A stretch of 64,000 nt of DNA from Bermanella sp051277445 (lineage in GTDB: Bacteria; Pseudomonadota; Gammaproteobacteria; Pseudomonadales; Oceanobacteraceae): the NCBI GenBank assembly GCA_051277445.1, contig JBNMQC010000001.1:62001-126000 (forward strand), in the 5' to 3' direction. Under the pieces are notes generated by a model. The model was given only the letters and a program-made list of their open reading frames with translations, was not told the origin of the DNA and searched no databases. This document shows positions 8,939-17,987 of this stretch, in pieces. Position numbers and translations under genes: made by a program. How positions within the stretch are numbered: position 1 is the first letter of the stretch; the number at the start of each line of letters is the position of its first letter.

Positions 8939-11644
8939 CTAGTGGGCTTCGTCCCAGTTGGCGCCATAACCCACATCCACCAGCAGTGGTACATCCAGCT
9001 CAGCCGCCGATTCCATGATGGTTTTAATCTTGGCTTTGCACTCTTCCAGCTTGTCTTCCGGCACTTCAAAGATCAATTCATCGTGCACCTGCATGATCAT
9101 CTTAATATCGGTTTCTTGCGCGACCCAATCATACATTTTCACCATGGCGCGTTTGATGATGTCGGCAGCGGTACCCTGCATGGGCGCGTTGATGGCGGTG
9201 CGCTCGGCGGCTTGGCGACGCATGCCATTGCTAGAGTTGATCTCTGGCAAGTGCAGGCGACGGCCAAATAGGGTTTCGACGTAACCTTGCTTGGCGGCAA
9301 TGTCGCGGGTGCGCTCCATGTAGTCACGTACACCTGGGTAACGCTCGAAGTAGATATCAATGTATTCCTGCGCTTCTTTACGGCCCACGCCAATCTGACG
9401 CGCAAGACCAAAGGCGCTCATACCGTAGATCAAACCGAAGTTAACCGCCTTGGCGTGGCGACGCTGTTCACTGGTCACTTCGGATTCATCCACACCCATG
9501 ATTTCAGCGGCGGTGGCCTTGTGGATATCTTTTCCTTGAGCGAAGGCATCGAGCAATCCTTTGTCCCCAGACAAGTGCGCCATAATGCGTAATTCAATCT
9601 GACTGTAATCCGCTGCCACCATGATTGCGCCCTTTGGCGCCTCGAATGCTTGGCGGATTTTACGGCCTTGCTCGTTACGAATGGGGATGTTTTGCAAGTT
9701 AGGATCGGTGGACGATAAGCGCCCAGTGGCAGTCACCGCTTGCTGGTAAGACGTATGGACGCGTCCAGTAGCCGGATGAATCATCTGCGGTAACTTATCG
9801 GTGTAAGTGTTCTTTAATTTTGCTAAGCCACGATGCTCTAGAATCACTTTTGGCAAGTCATAGGTGAGGCTTAATTCTACCAGTACTTCTTCCGCGGTGG
9901 AGGGCTGACCTTTTGGGGTTTTCTTGATAATGGGCAGCTCTAGTTTTTCAAAAAAGATGGTTTGCAGCTGCTTAGGTGAGTTGAGGTTGAACTCTTCTCC
10001 GGCCAATTCAAAAGCGTGTTTTTCAAGGTCATCTAGGCGCTGACGAATTTCTTCACTTTGCTGATGAAGCTTGGTGGCATTGACATATGCCCCTTCCTTT
10101 TCCATGTAAGTAAGTACTTGCACTAGCGGAAGCTCAATCTCTTGGTATAAAGATAGCAATGACTCACTTTCTGCCAGTTTTTGCTTCATCACTTCATGCA
10201 GGCGTAATGTGATGTCTGCATCTTCGGCCGCGTATTGCGCCGCTTGTTCTACTTCAATTTGATTAAAGGTCAGCTGTTTGGCCCCTTTACCCGCCAAGGA
10301 CTCAAATGAAATGCAGTCGTGATCAAGGTGCTCTTTCGCTAGAGCGTCCATATTGTGCTTACTGAATGTACTGTTGAGCACGTAACTTTCCAGCATGGTG
10401 TCATGGGCAATGCCGCGTAAATGAATACCATGATTCGCCAATACGTGAGCATCGTATTTGAGGTTTTGACCCACCTTTAAAACCGCCTCATCTTCTAAAA
10501 GCGGTTTTAGTTGCTCTAATGTCCACTTGCGATCCAGCTGCGCTGGGGCATCTAAATAATCATGGGCCAGCGGAATATACACGGCTTCATTTGGGCCGGT
10601 TGAAAAACTGACACCTACAATATTGGCCTGCATGTAACTCAAACTGGTGGTTTCTGTATCGAACGCAAAATAAGGCGCCGCTTTGAGTTTTTCGATGTAC
10701 GCGTGCAGCCCATCCTCTGTGGATAAAATAGTGTATAAACTTCTATCCACAGCGGCTTTTTCTGGCTTAGCAGACTCAACCTTTCCTGTGGATAAGTCTT
10801 TCGCCCAGGTTTTAAATTCGTATTCGGTAAAGTATTTAAGCAGTAATGCGTTATCAACTGGCTTCACTTGAATGTCTTCAAGGCCCAGCTCTAATTCAAC
10901 ATCGCATTTGATGGTGGCCAGTTCATAGGAAAGCGGTAGCTGATCTAAGGCTGCACGGAGATTTTCACCCACCTTGCCTTTCACTTGATCGGCGTTTTCC
11001 ATCACGCCTTTTAAGGTGCCATAGGCGTCTAACCATTTAACGGCGGTTTTAGGCCCACATTTTTCCACACCCGGAATGTTATCCACCTTATCGCCCATCA
11101 GCGCGAGATAGTCGATGATTTGGTCTGGGCGCACCCCGAACTTCTCGGACACACCCGGCACATCCATAAACGTGTCGGTCATGGTATTCATCAAGGTGAC
11201 GTGGTCGGTGACCAGCTGAGCCATGTCTTTATCGCCCGTGGAGATAATGGTCTCTATACCTTTGTGGCTCGCTTCATGGGCAAGGGTGCCAATCACATCG
11301 TCAGCCTCAACGCCGTCAATCACAAGCAAGGGCAAGCCCATAGCCTTGATGATGTCGTGAATGGGTTGAATTTGTACGCGTAGGTCATCGGGCATGGGCG
11401 GGCGATTGGCTTTGTATTCGCTGTATAAGTCATTGCGAAAGGTTTTGCCCTTGGCATCGAATACCACCACGATTTTTGAATCGGTATAGTCTTTTTGCAG
11501 TTTGCGGATCATGCTGATCACGCCACGAATGGCATTGGTTGGAAAACCACTGGAGGTATTCATTTCACGAATGGCGTGAAACGCGCGAAATAAATAGGAT
11601 GATCCGTCAACCAATATGACTTTTTGTGCGTTGGATTCTGTCAT
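8939..11644 (-). CDS. polA: DNA polymerase I
   Basis: A 901-residue protein with all three PolI domains. The 5'-nuclease is at about 1-290 (ADDVIGTLA and GDKDMAQL metal sites). The proofreading 3'-5' exonuclease is at about 300-490, with D329 and E331 in FDTETT retained. The polymerase domain runs from about 500 to the end, with motif A ADYSQIELR, the O-helix RRHAKAVNFGLIYG and motif C QVHDELIFE. It fills gaps and removes RNA primers during replication and repair. It is transcribed alone, divergent from the DUF2782-thrB pair. Three DnaA-box-like motifs lie inside the gene around 10718-10795. Confidence 0.97.
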   Translation of the reverse strand: MTESNAQKVILVDGSSYLFRAFHAIREMNTSSGFPTNAIRGVISMIRKLQKDYTDSKIVVVFDAKGKTFRNDLYSEYKANRPPMPDDLRVQIQPIHDIIKAMGLPLLVIDGVEADDVIGTLAHEASHKGIETIISTGDKDMAQLVTDHVTLMNTMTDTFMDVPGVSEKFGVRPDQIIDYLALMGDKVDNIPGVEKCGPKTAVKWLDAYGTLKGVMENADQVKGKVGENLRAALDQLPLSYELATIKCDVELELGLEDIQVKPVDNALLLKYFTEYEFKTWAKDLSTGKVESAKPEKAAVDRSLYTILSTEDGLHAYIEKLKAAPYFAFDTETTSLSYMQANIVGVSFSTGPNEAVYIPLAHDYLDAPAQLDRKWTLEQLKPLLEDEAVLKVGQNLKYDAHVLANHGIHLRGIAHDTMLESYVLNSTFSKHNMDALAKEHLDHDCISFESLAGKGAKQLTFNQIEVEQAAQYAAEDADITLRLHEVMKQKLAESESLLSLYQEIELPLVQVLTYMEKEGAYVNATKLHQQSEEIRQRLDDLEKHAFELAGEEFNLNSPKQLQTIFFEKLELPIIKKTPKGQPSTAEEVLVELSLTYDLPKVILEHRGLAKLKNTYTDKLPQMIHPATGRVHTSYQQAVTATGRLSSTDPNLQNIPIRNEQGRKIRQAFEAPKGAIMVAADYSQIELRIMAHLSGDKGLLDAFAQGKDIHKATAAEIMGVDESEVTSEQRRHAKAVNFGLIYGMSAFGLARQIGVGRKEAQEYIDIYFERYPGVRDYMERTRDIAAKQGYVETLFGRRLHLPEINSSNGMRRQAAERTAINAPMQGTAADIIKRAMVKMYDWVAQETDIKMIMQVHDELIFEVPEDKLEECKAKIKTIMESAAELDVPLLVDVGYGANWDEAH

Positions 11645-11713
11645 GGGGCTATTCTTTTATGAGGCGGTAGCCGTACAATGGCTATAAATGTTCAATTTGT
11701 CGGTGAGTTTACC

Positions 11714-11989
11714 ATGAAATCTATTCTATCTTGGCTAATATTAAGCCTACTGCTTGCTAGCCCTGCGAGCTTTGCTGCCGATGCCATTGAGCCATCGATT
11801 GTGATTCGTCATAGCGAAGATAAAACGTTTTACGAGTACACCTTAAACGGTGAAGTACAAGAGATCAAAGTGGTGCCTAAAGTGGGCGAACCTTATTACC
11901 TAGTGCCAGTGGGCCAGGACAATGAAGACTTTCAACGTCAGACTCAATCTAAGCTTGTGGTGCCTAAGTGGGTTATTTTCCGCTGGTAA
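11714..11989 (+). CDS. DUF2782 family exported protein
   Basis: A small 91-residue protein with a signal peptide (about residues 1-21, ending ASFAAD) and the compact beta-rich core of the DUF2782 family, ending VVPKWVIFRW. The function is unknown. The start at ATG 11714 is preferred over a frame extension to 11678 because it gives a clean signal peptide. It lies 27 bases before thrB on the same strand, and in Pseudomonas the homologue also sits between polA and thrB, so the pairing is ancient. Confidence 0.8.
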   Translation: MKSILSWLILSLLLASPASFAADAIEPSIVIRHSEDKTFYEYTLNGEVQEIKVVPKVGEPYYLVPVGQDNEDFQRQTQSKLVVPKWVIFRW

Positions 11990-12016
11990 TGTCTTTTTTA
12001 AAAACGAAGTAACATC

Positions 12017-12964
12017 ATGTCCGTCTACACCCAGCTTGATCGTAAGCAATTCGACTCCATATTAAGCCAATACAATCTAGGCCGTTTAGACGGCTTTGAG
12101 GGTATTGCGGCTGGCATCGAAAATACAAATTATAAAATCACCTTAAATACCTCTGATGGCCAAACCCCTTATTTTTTGACCATTTTTGAGCAATTGCATA
12201 AACAGGAATTAAACTTTTTCATTCCTTTTCTTGCCCATTTAAAAACCCACGGCTGCGCCTTGCCGGCACCCAAGGCTAATATTAATGGTGAATTTTTATT
12301 TCAAGTAGGGGATAAATGGGGCGTTATATTTGAGTGCTTAAACGGCCATCACCTTGATGATGTCAGCGCTGCTCATGCGACGATTATTGGTAAAGAACTG
12401 GCCAACATTCATCAGCATGCGCAAAGCTTTCCTCAATCCCATGCGAATCCCCGTGGTTATTACTGGCTTCAAAGACAAGCGCACTGCGACTCTTTAGTCA
12501 TTAATCAAGATGAGCGTGCATTACTGCAACAACAGCTCACTGACATGCAGAGCTTGTGGCAACGTTGGGGGGCGAACCCTCACTTAGCAAAAAGCTTTAT
12601 TCATGGCGATTTGTTTGTGGATAACTGTTTGTTTCTAGATAACGGTAATCTCAGTGGCGTGATTGACTTTTATGCCGGTGGTTTAGATTACTGCATTTAC
12701 GATATTGCCATTTGCATTATGGCTTGGGGGAAAACCTCGCAGCATAAAATAGACAATGGCATTGCCGATGCCATTATTCAGGGTTATGAGCAGGTTCGAC
12801 CGTTACATCACGATGAAAAAAAATATCTGCCGGATTTTTTACGCTTGGCCGTATTGCGTTTTTGGGTGTCGCGTTTAATTGCAAAAACCGATCAGCAAGG
12901 GGCTGCGCTAACTACGATTAAAAATCCAGACGACATGAAAGCGCTGCTGTTGAATCTCAGTTAA
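12017..12964 (+). CDS. thrB: Homoserine kinase, ThrB (APH-fold type)
   Basis: Phosphorylates L-homoserine with ATP in threonine biosynthesis. This 315-residue form belongs to the aminoglycoside-phosphotransferase-like fold used in Pseudomonas and rhizobia, not the GHMP kinase of E. coli. The catalytic loop is H196-G-D198 with N203 in FIHGDLFVDNCLF, and the metal-binding D217 lies in VIDFYAGG. It follows the DUF2782 gene and is closed by a strong bidirectional terminator. thrA and thrC are not in the window. Confidence 0.93.
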   Translation: MSVYTQLDRKQFDSILSQYNLGRLDGFEGIAAGIENTNYKITLNTSDGQTPYFLTIFEQLHKQELNFFIPFLAHLKTHGCALPAPKANINGEFLFQVGDKWGVIFECLNGHHLDDVSAAHATIIGKELANIHQHAQSFPQSHANPRGYYWLQRQAHCDSLVINQDERALLQQQLTDMQSLWQRWGANPHLAKSFIHGDLFVDNCLFLDNGNLSGVIDFYAGGLDYCIYDIAICIMAWGKTSQHKIDNGIADAIIQGYEQVRPLHHDEKKYLPDFLRLAVLRFWVSRLIAKTDQQGAALTTIKNPDDMKALLLNLS

Positions 12965-12985
12965 TCACACCGCTTGTCTGTCTTT

Positions 12986-13018
12986 AAAAGCCACGCTTGA
13001 TCCAGTCGTGGCTTTTTT
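12986..13018. terminator. Bidirectional terminator between thrB and egtD
   Basis: AAAAGCCACG and CGTGGCTTTT form the stem, with runs of A on the left and T on the right, so it can end both the plus-strand thrB and the minus-strand egt transcript. Confidence 0.85.
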
Positions 13019-13021
13019 GTT

Positions 13022-13999
13022 TCATATTGCTTGCAACCAAAACAAAGCAAAGTGATGGTTTTTATCTGTCCAGCAATGCTCGCTCTCAAAGCCCGCCTGA
13101 CGCACAAACTGAGCAAACGAGTCAGGCTCAAACTTGTAGCTGTATTCGGTGATGATGGCTTCTTCTTTTTTAAAGCTTAAACGCTTGCCAAATAATGAGA
13201 CCACTTGGTCGTATTTACTGATTAGGTGCATTTCAATTCGACTTTTTTGCGCATTAAAAAAAGCATGGTGCTGAAAGTGATCAAGATTAAAGTTACCTTT
13301 GCCCAACGCATTTAAGTGGCGCAGGATATTGAGATTAAATTGCGCAGTAATGCCTTGTTTATCGTTATAGGCCGCATTGAGCGTTGCTAGGGGCTTGACC
13401 AAGTCTACGCCAATCAACATGGCTCCTTTGTTACCCACGGTACTGCGAACGCCTTTTAAAAATGACAAGGCCTCGTCTGGCGCAAAATTACCTAGACTTG
13501 AACCTGGGAAGAAGGCGACTTTTTTGGCATTGGGCGATAACCCGCGTGGTAAAGTGGCCGGTTGACGGTAATCTAAGCAGGTGGCGTGAATTTCTAACCA
13601 AGGAAACTGCTGGCGTAATTCGATGGCACTATCAAATAAAAAGTCTTTGCTGATATCCAGTGGCACATAGGCTTTAGGCTTGAGTGCGTCTAACAGTAAT
13701 CGTATTTTTGTGCTGGCACCGCTGCCGTATTCAATTAAAACGGCATTTTCACCGGCTTTTTCTATGATGTTTTGACGATAATCTTTGAGTAACTGAATCT
13801 CGGTACGTGTTGGATAATATTCGTCTAGCTCAGTAATGGCTTCGAAAAGTTTAGACCCCGCTTGGTCATAAAAGTATTTGGCGGAAATTCGCTTAGGGCG
13901 CTCACTCAAACCCTGAATGATCTCTTGCTGTTGGTCACTTTCGTGCAAATTGTAATCGTAAAAAAATACACCGTCTTGCGCGTCGCGTTGAATCCCCAT
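13022..13999 (-). CDS. egtD: L-histidine N-alpha-methyltransferase EgtD
   Basis: Converts histidine to hercynine using three S-adenosylmethionines, the first step of ergothioneine synthesis. The 325-residue length is typical. The family signature KRISAKYFYDQAGSKLFEAI is at about residues 37-56 and the SAM-binding motif E90-YGSGAST is present. It follows egtB by 27 bases on the same strand, so the two form an operon ending at the terminator at 12986-13018. Ergothioneine is a thiol antioxidant. Confidence 0.93.
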   Translation of the reverse strand: MGIQRDAQDGVFFYDYNLHESDQQQEIIQGLSERPKRISAKYFYDQAGSKLFEAITELDEYYPTRTEIQLLKDYRQNIIEKAGENAVLIEYGSGASTKIRLLLDALKPKAYVPLDISKDFLFDSAIELRQQFPWLEIHATCLDYRQPATLPRGLSPNAKKVAFFPGSSLGNFAPDEALSFLKGVRSTVGNKGAMLIGVDLVKPLATLNAAYNDKQGITAQFNLNILRHLNALGKGNFNLDHFQHHAFFNAQKSRIEMHLISKYDQVVSLFGKRLSFKKEEAIITEYSYKFEPDSFAQFVRQAGFESEHCWTDKNHHFALFWLQAI

Positions 14000-14026
14000 G
14001 GGGCTTCTCCTTTGCTTTATTAACGG

Positions 14027-15262
14027 TTAATCGTTTATGTCTTTTGCTAAACGAATACCTGTTTTAGGCCACTGGTCTTGCGGATAGAAAAAGTTTCGGT
14101 AGGTAATACGACTATGCTGCGCAGGGGTTAAATCACAACCACCACGTAATACCATTTGATTGCACATGAATTTACCATTGTATTCACCCACCGCACCTTG
14201 GGGTGTTTTGAATCCTGGATAAGGCTGATACGCACTTTGTGTCCACTGCCAGTTATGGTCAAACATGTGGGCTAAGCCTGTTTGATGGGGCCCGTATAGG
14301 GTTTGCTGTGCGGCCACTTCCCATTGCGCTTCTGTGGGCAGTCGGCAATGTTTCCACTGGGCAAATGCATGAGCTTCATAAAAGCTCACATGGCTCACGG
14401 CCTGATTTAAGTTAAGCGCTTTTAACCCTTGCAAGCTGTACTCAAACCAATCATTGCCACATTTAACCCAGTACAGTGGTTGCGTCACATGATGTTGTTG
14501 TCGCCATGCCCAGCCATCACTGAGCCAAAGAAGGGCTTGTTCATAGCCGCCATCTTCTATGAAGGCTAAGTACTCGCCGTTACTCACAAGTGAACGGCTC
14601 AACTGAAAAGCCGGTAGATAGGTTTGGTGCTTGGGAGTTTCATTATCAAAACAAAAATCATGGCCGTTGTTGCCGATTTCAAATAGGCCACCAGAAAATG
14701 ACTGAAACCCTTGGTGATGAATAAGAGACACGGGGGCGTCTAGTTTAGGGTTCTCATACACGGGAAATAATGGATTTTGGTAAAAACAAAACTTTAGATC
14801 CATCAATAATAATTCTTGGTGTTGTTGCTCGTGATTTAGACCCAGCTCAATCAATGCGCGCTGCGCATCATTGGCATGAGCGATAAACTGCGCCATGGCA
14901 TCATCAACCTGCTGGCGATAGTTAAGTATTTCGGATAACGCTGGGCGGGATAACAAATGACGTTTGGGTCGAGCAAACTGCTCACCAATGCCGTTGTAAT
15001 AGCTGTTAAATAGTATCTGATATTGCCCATTGAATGGCTGATAACCCGTCACCATTTCAAGCAAGATAAAGGTTTCAAAAAACCATGTGGTGTGAGCAAG
15101 GTGCCACTTGGCAGGACTCACAAAATCACTGGCTTGTAGGGCGCAATCCTCAGCGGATAAGGGCGCAATAAGCTGCTGGGAATATTGGCGTACTTGGCGG
15201 TATTTCTCCAATAAGCCAATGCACGGATCGGTGGCTAGCTGGGCATCAAGTGCTACTGACAT
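14027..15262 (-). CDS. egtB: Ergothioneine biosynthesis sulfoxide synthase EgtB
   Basis: A non-haem iron enzyme that oxidatively joins hercynine to a thiol donor. The 411-residue protein has an N-terminal DinB_2 domain carrying the likely three-histidine iron site: H57 in HLAHTTW, and H144 and H148 in NHEQQHQE. A C-terminal FGE/sulfatase-modifying-factor domain follows (GGLFEIGNNG, LPTEAQWEVA, VLRGGCDLTP). It is the first gene of the egtB-egtD pair. No egtA, egtC or egtE is adjacent. Proteobacterial two-gene systems often work this way, probably using cysteine directly and recruiting a C-S lyase encoded elsewhere. Confidence 0.9.
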   Translation of the reverse strand: MSVALDAQLATDPCIGLLEKYRQVRQYSQQLIAPLSAEDCALQASDFVSPAKWHLAHTTWFFETFILLEMVTGYQPFNGQYQILFNSYYNGIGEQFARPKRHLLSRPALSEILNYRQQVDDAMAQFIAHANDAQRALIELGLNHEQQHQELLLMDLKFCFYQNPLFPVYENPKLDAPVSLIHHQGFQSFSGGLFEIGNNGHDFCFDNETPKHQTYLPAFQLSRSLVSNGEYLAFIEDGGYEQALLWLSDGWAWRQQHHVTQPLYWVKCGNDWFEYSLQGLKALNLNQAVSHVSFYEAHAFAQWKHCRLPTEAQWEVAAQQTLYGPHQTGLAHMFDHNWQWTQSAYQPYPGFKTPQGAVGEYNGKFMCNQMVLRGGCDLTPAQHSRITYRNFFYPQDQWPKTGIRLAKDIND

Positions 15263-15394
15263 ACTGATCGCTTATTATTCTAAAGTATTCAGACTAAGAC
15301 CTGTGAAGCAGTCTGACAAGCGAGTATGACGCAGGGATGACAAGACACAGCGGTGGGCTCACCGCTGTATATTTAAGAAGTGCTTTCTATTCAA

Positions 15395-16294
15395 TCACTT
15401 AGAGTTTAAGCAGGTTATAAACTGCGTTTGTAAATAAGTATAAAATTCTAAAAACTGTCCATTTTTGACGTCAAACTCTGAGGCCAGTGGATCAATTCTG
15501 ACAACCGGCACCTGTGTACCCTGTTGTAACTTATTCACAATGCTGGCCTTAAATTGCGGCTCAACAAACAAGCAACTCACGTTGCCTTGCTCCAGTAATT
15601 GACGCACCTGTAATAAGTGACGCGTGCCAATAGGCTGCTCTGGGTGAATGGCCAACACCGCGGTTTGTTTCAAATGAAAGTAATCAATCCAATAATGAAA
15701 TGCATCATGAAAGCTAACAAAGCCATTAGGATTATGGTCTAGGTCCAGTTTTGCTTTGGCCTGCCATGTGGATAACTGCTTTAAGAAGGCATCGGGTGAG
15801 TCTAACCCTAACTGGGCTTGCACCTGTTTTAGAATATCTGACACCGCCCCAGGGTTGAGCCAAATATGCGGGTCCTGATCACCATGATTGTGCCCCTCAT
15901 GGTCATCATGTTCGGCTTTGGCTGCTGGCTCGTCATGATCATGGTTGTGGCCAGTGTGGTCTTCGTGCGAGTCCGCGGCTTCATCAAACACCCTGGATAA
16001 ATCCAATACGTTTGCGTGCTTATCAACCGTCTTCGCAAGATACGGCTCCATATCCTGCCCGAGCCACACCACATGCTGGGCTTGAGCGATGACGCCGCGA
16101 TGGCTTGGCTTTAATGCAAAATCATGGGGGGATTGGTTGGCTTGCATCAAGGTATCCACTTGCAATTGTGGCCATGCACTCTTAATTAACAGGGCAACTG
16201 GGTGAATGGAAACCAATACTTGAGTGGACTGAGCCCATGCGCTTGAGGTGCACAAAAGCGCAATTGCTATTAGGACAACTTTAAAACCTTGCAT
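15395..16294 (-). CDS. znuA: Periplasmic zinc-binding protein ZnuA
   Basis: Solute-binding component of the high-affinity zinc importer. The 299-residue protein has a signal peptide (about 1-21), the cluster A-I fold and metal-ligand histidines, for example H57 in SPHDFALKP. It carries the charged His/Asp-rich loop typical of ZnuA at about residues 110-143 (14 or so histidines). The gene is divergent from znuC-znuB with a 95-base promoter region between. Unlike the Pseudomonas arrangement, no zur gene is inserted here. Confidence 0.93.
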   Translation of the reverse strand: MQGFKVVLIAIALLCTSSAWAQSTQVLVSIHPVALLIKSAWPQLQVDTLMQANQSPHDFALKPSHRGVIAQAQHVVWLGQDMEPYLAKTVDKHANVLDLSRVFDEAADSHEDHTGHNHDHDEPAAKAEHDDHEGHNHGDQDPHIWLNPGAVSDILKQVQAQLGLDSPDAFLKQLSTWQAKAKLDLDHNPNGFVSFHDAFHYWIDYFHLKQTAVLAIHPEQPIGTRHLLQVRQLLEQGNVSCLFVEPQFKASIVNKLQQGTQVPVVRIDPLASEFDVKNGQFLEFYTYLQTQFITCLNSK

Positions 16295-16330
16295 GTGCCA
16301 ACCTATAATTTTTACCGCGTTTGAATGGGC

Positions 16331-16341
16331 GGTATGATACC
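16331..16341. promoter_or_regulatory. Palindrome in the znuA/znuC divergent promoter, possible Zur site
   Basis: GGTATGATACC is a perfect palindrome around a central G, midway between the divergent znu genes. It overlaps a TATGAT that could be the -10 of the znuCB promoter. Zinc importer operons are usually repressed by Zur, but this sequence is not a good match to the enterobacterial Zur consensus, so the assignment is by position only. Confidence 0.35.
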
Positions 16342-16389
16342 CTATGAGCCGTTTATTTGGCGTAAAAAGTGTGAAGGAAAGCCTCTGGC

Positions 16390-17181
16390 ATGAATGACTA
16401 TTTAATCAAACTGCGTAATGTCAGTTTTGTTCGCCAAGGCCGTGCCATCTTGAAAGAGGTTAACCTTGAGATTCATCGAGGTGAAATCGTCACCTTAATT
16501 GGCCCCAATGGCGCAGGTAAAAGCTCGTTGCTTAAACTGGCTCTAGGCCTAGAAACCATCAGCAGTGGTCAACGCATCAGCCTACCGGGTTTGCGCATTG
16601 GCTACATGCCGCAAAAAATGAGTTTGCCCGAAACACTGCCTCTTAGCGTCAAACACTTCCTTGAACTGGCGAAGCGTTACCATAAAAGTCAGTTAATGAA
16701 GGTTTGTGAGCGCCTGAGTATTATCGATTTGCTCAAACGCCCCATGCAAAAGCTCTCTGGTGGTGAATTACAACGGGTACTGCTGGCCCGAGCGCTGTTA
16801 TCCAACCCTGAATTATTAGTGCTCGATGAGCCGGTGCAAGGTTTGGATGTGAGCGGTCAGGCGGAACTGTATCACCTGATCAGCGATCTTAAAGACGAAC
16901 TGAACTGCGGTGTGCTGATGGTCAGTCACGATCTACACCTTGTAATGGCCGCCACCAATAAAGTGATTTGTCTCAATGGCCATATTTGTTGTGAAGGCCA
17001 CCCACAAACCGTGAAGAACGACCCAAGTTACTTAGAGCTCTTTGGGCGCTCTATGCCGGCTCACCTTGTGCCCTATACCCACCACCATGACCACACACAT
17101 GGCGAACACTGCAATCATGACCACTCTCACGATCATGATTCACACAGCCATGACACTCACTCAGACAAGGGCGCACAATAA
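16390..17181 (+). CDS. znuC: Zinc ABC transporter ATPase ZnuC with a histidine-rich tail
   Basis: ATP-binding subunit of the zinc importer, 263 residues. Walker A is GPNGAGKSS at 38-46, the ABC signature LSGGELQ starts at 122 and Walker B is LLVLDEP with D146-E147. The C-terminus carries an unusual tail at 231-257 in which 13 of 27 residues are histidine, alternating mainly with Asp and Ser. This tail probably binds zinc on the cytoplasmic side. It is followed by znuB with a single base between stop and start, so the two are translationally linked. Confidence 0.93.
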   Translation: MNDYLIKLRNVSFVRQGRAILKEVNLEIHRGEIVTLIGPNGAGKSSLLKLALGLETISSGQRISLPGLRIGYMPQKMSLPETLPLSVKHFLELAKRYHKSQLMKVCERLSIIDLLKRPMQKLSGGELQRVLLARALLSNPELLVLDEPVQGLDVSGQAELYHLISDLKDELNCGVLMVSHDLHLVMAATNKVICLNGHICCEGHPQTVKNDPSYLELFGRSMPAHLVPYTHHHDHTHGEHCNHDHSHDHDSHSHDTHSDKGAQ

Positions 17182-17182
17182 T

Positions 17183-17974
17183 ATGATGTGGTTATTGGAT
17201 TCATTATTAGCAGGCTGGTTGTTGAGCTTAATGAGCGGCCCCCTTGGTAGCTTTATCGTTTGGCGCCGCATGGCGTACTTTGGTGACACCCTTGCCCACA
17301 GTGCATTATTGGGCATCACCTTAGGGTTTATGTTTGATGTGCAATTAAATATCGCCATTGTTTTGTGTGCCGTATTTGTGGCCTTGATTTTGGCCAGCTT
17401 ACAGCGTCAGCAATTTATCCCCAGTGACACCTTATTGGGTTTAATGGCCCACACCACCTTAGCTGCAGGGCTTGTGACCCTTAGCCTTGTGGATAACGTG
17501 CGCATTGATATTAATGCGTATTTATTCGGCGACTTATTAGCGGTCAATCGCGAAGATCTCATCACACTGGCCATCGGCAGTGCTTTGGTATTGCTGGTGT
17601 TATCACGTATGTGGAAAGGGCTATTAGCCGCCAGTGTGTCCGAGGAGCTGGCTCAAGTGGAAGGCTACCAAGTTGCACGACTGCGCTTATTGTTCATGGT
17701 GTTATTAGCGGTCGTAATTGCAGGGGCTATGAAGCTGGTGGGCGTGTTATTGATCACCGCTTTGCTGATTATTCCGGCAGCCGCAGCCAGGCCTTTAAGC
17801 CAAGGACCCAAACAAATGGCCGCCTTGGCGACCATTATTAGTATGCTGGCGGTGGCCATGGGCTTAGGGTTATCGTATTTCTTTGATACCCCAGCAGGCC
17901 CCAGCATTGTGTTGACCAGCGCCTTGTTCTTTTTACTCAGCCAAAGCGGCTACCGATTAATCAGGCCGTCTTAA
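17183..17974 (+). CDS. znuB: Zinc ABC transporter permease ZnuB
   Basis: A membrane permease of 263 residues from the ATG at 17183; a second ATG follows directly at 17186. The frame is open further upstream inside znuC, but that extension is an out-of-frame reading of the His-rich tail and is not real. About eight hydrophobic segments are visible. Family sequences include GSFIVWRRMAYFGDTLAHSA near the N-terminus and KLVGVLLITALLIIPAAAAR in the C-terminal half. It transports Zn2+ across the inner membrane together with ZnuC and ZnuA. Confidence 0.93.
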   Translation: MMWLLDSLLAGWLLSLMSGPLGSFIVWRRMAYFGDTLAHSALLGITLGFMFDVQLNIAIVLCAVFVALILASLQRQQFIPSDTLLGLMAHTTLAAGLVTLSLVDNVRIDINAYLFGDLLAVNREDLITLAIGSALVLLVLSRMWKGLLAASVSEELAQVEGYQVARLRLLFMVLLAVVIAGAMKLVGVLLITALLIIPAAAARPLSQGPKQMAALATIISMLAVAMGLGLSYFFDTPAGPSIVLTSALFFLLSQSGYRLIRPS

Positions 17975-17987
17975 TAAAAACGTCCGG

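Noticed and set aside
17042..17182. N-terminal extension of znuB into znuC
   Set aside because: It is the out-of-frame reading of the ZnuC His-rich tail; the real znuB start is at 17183.
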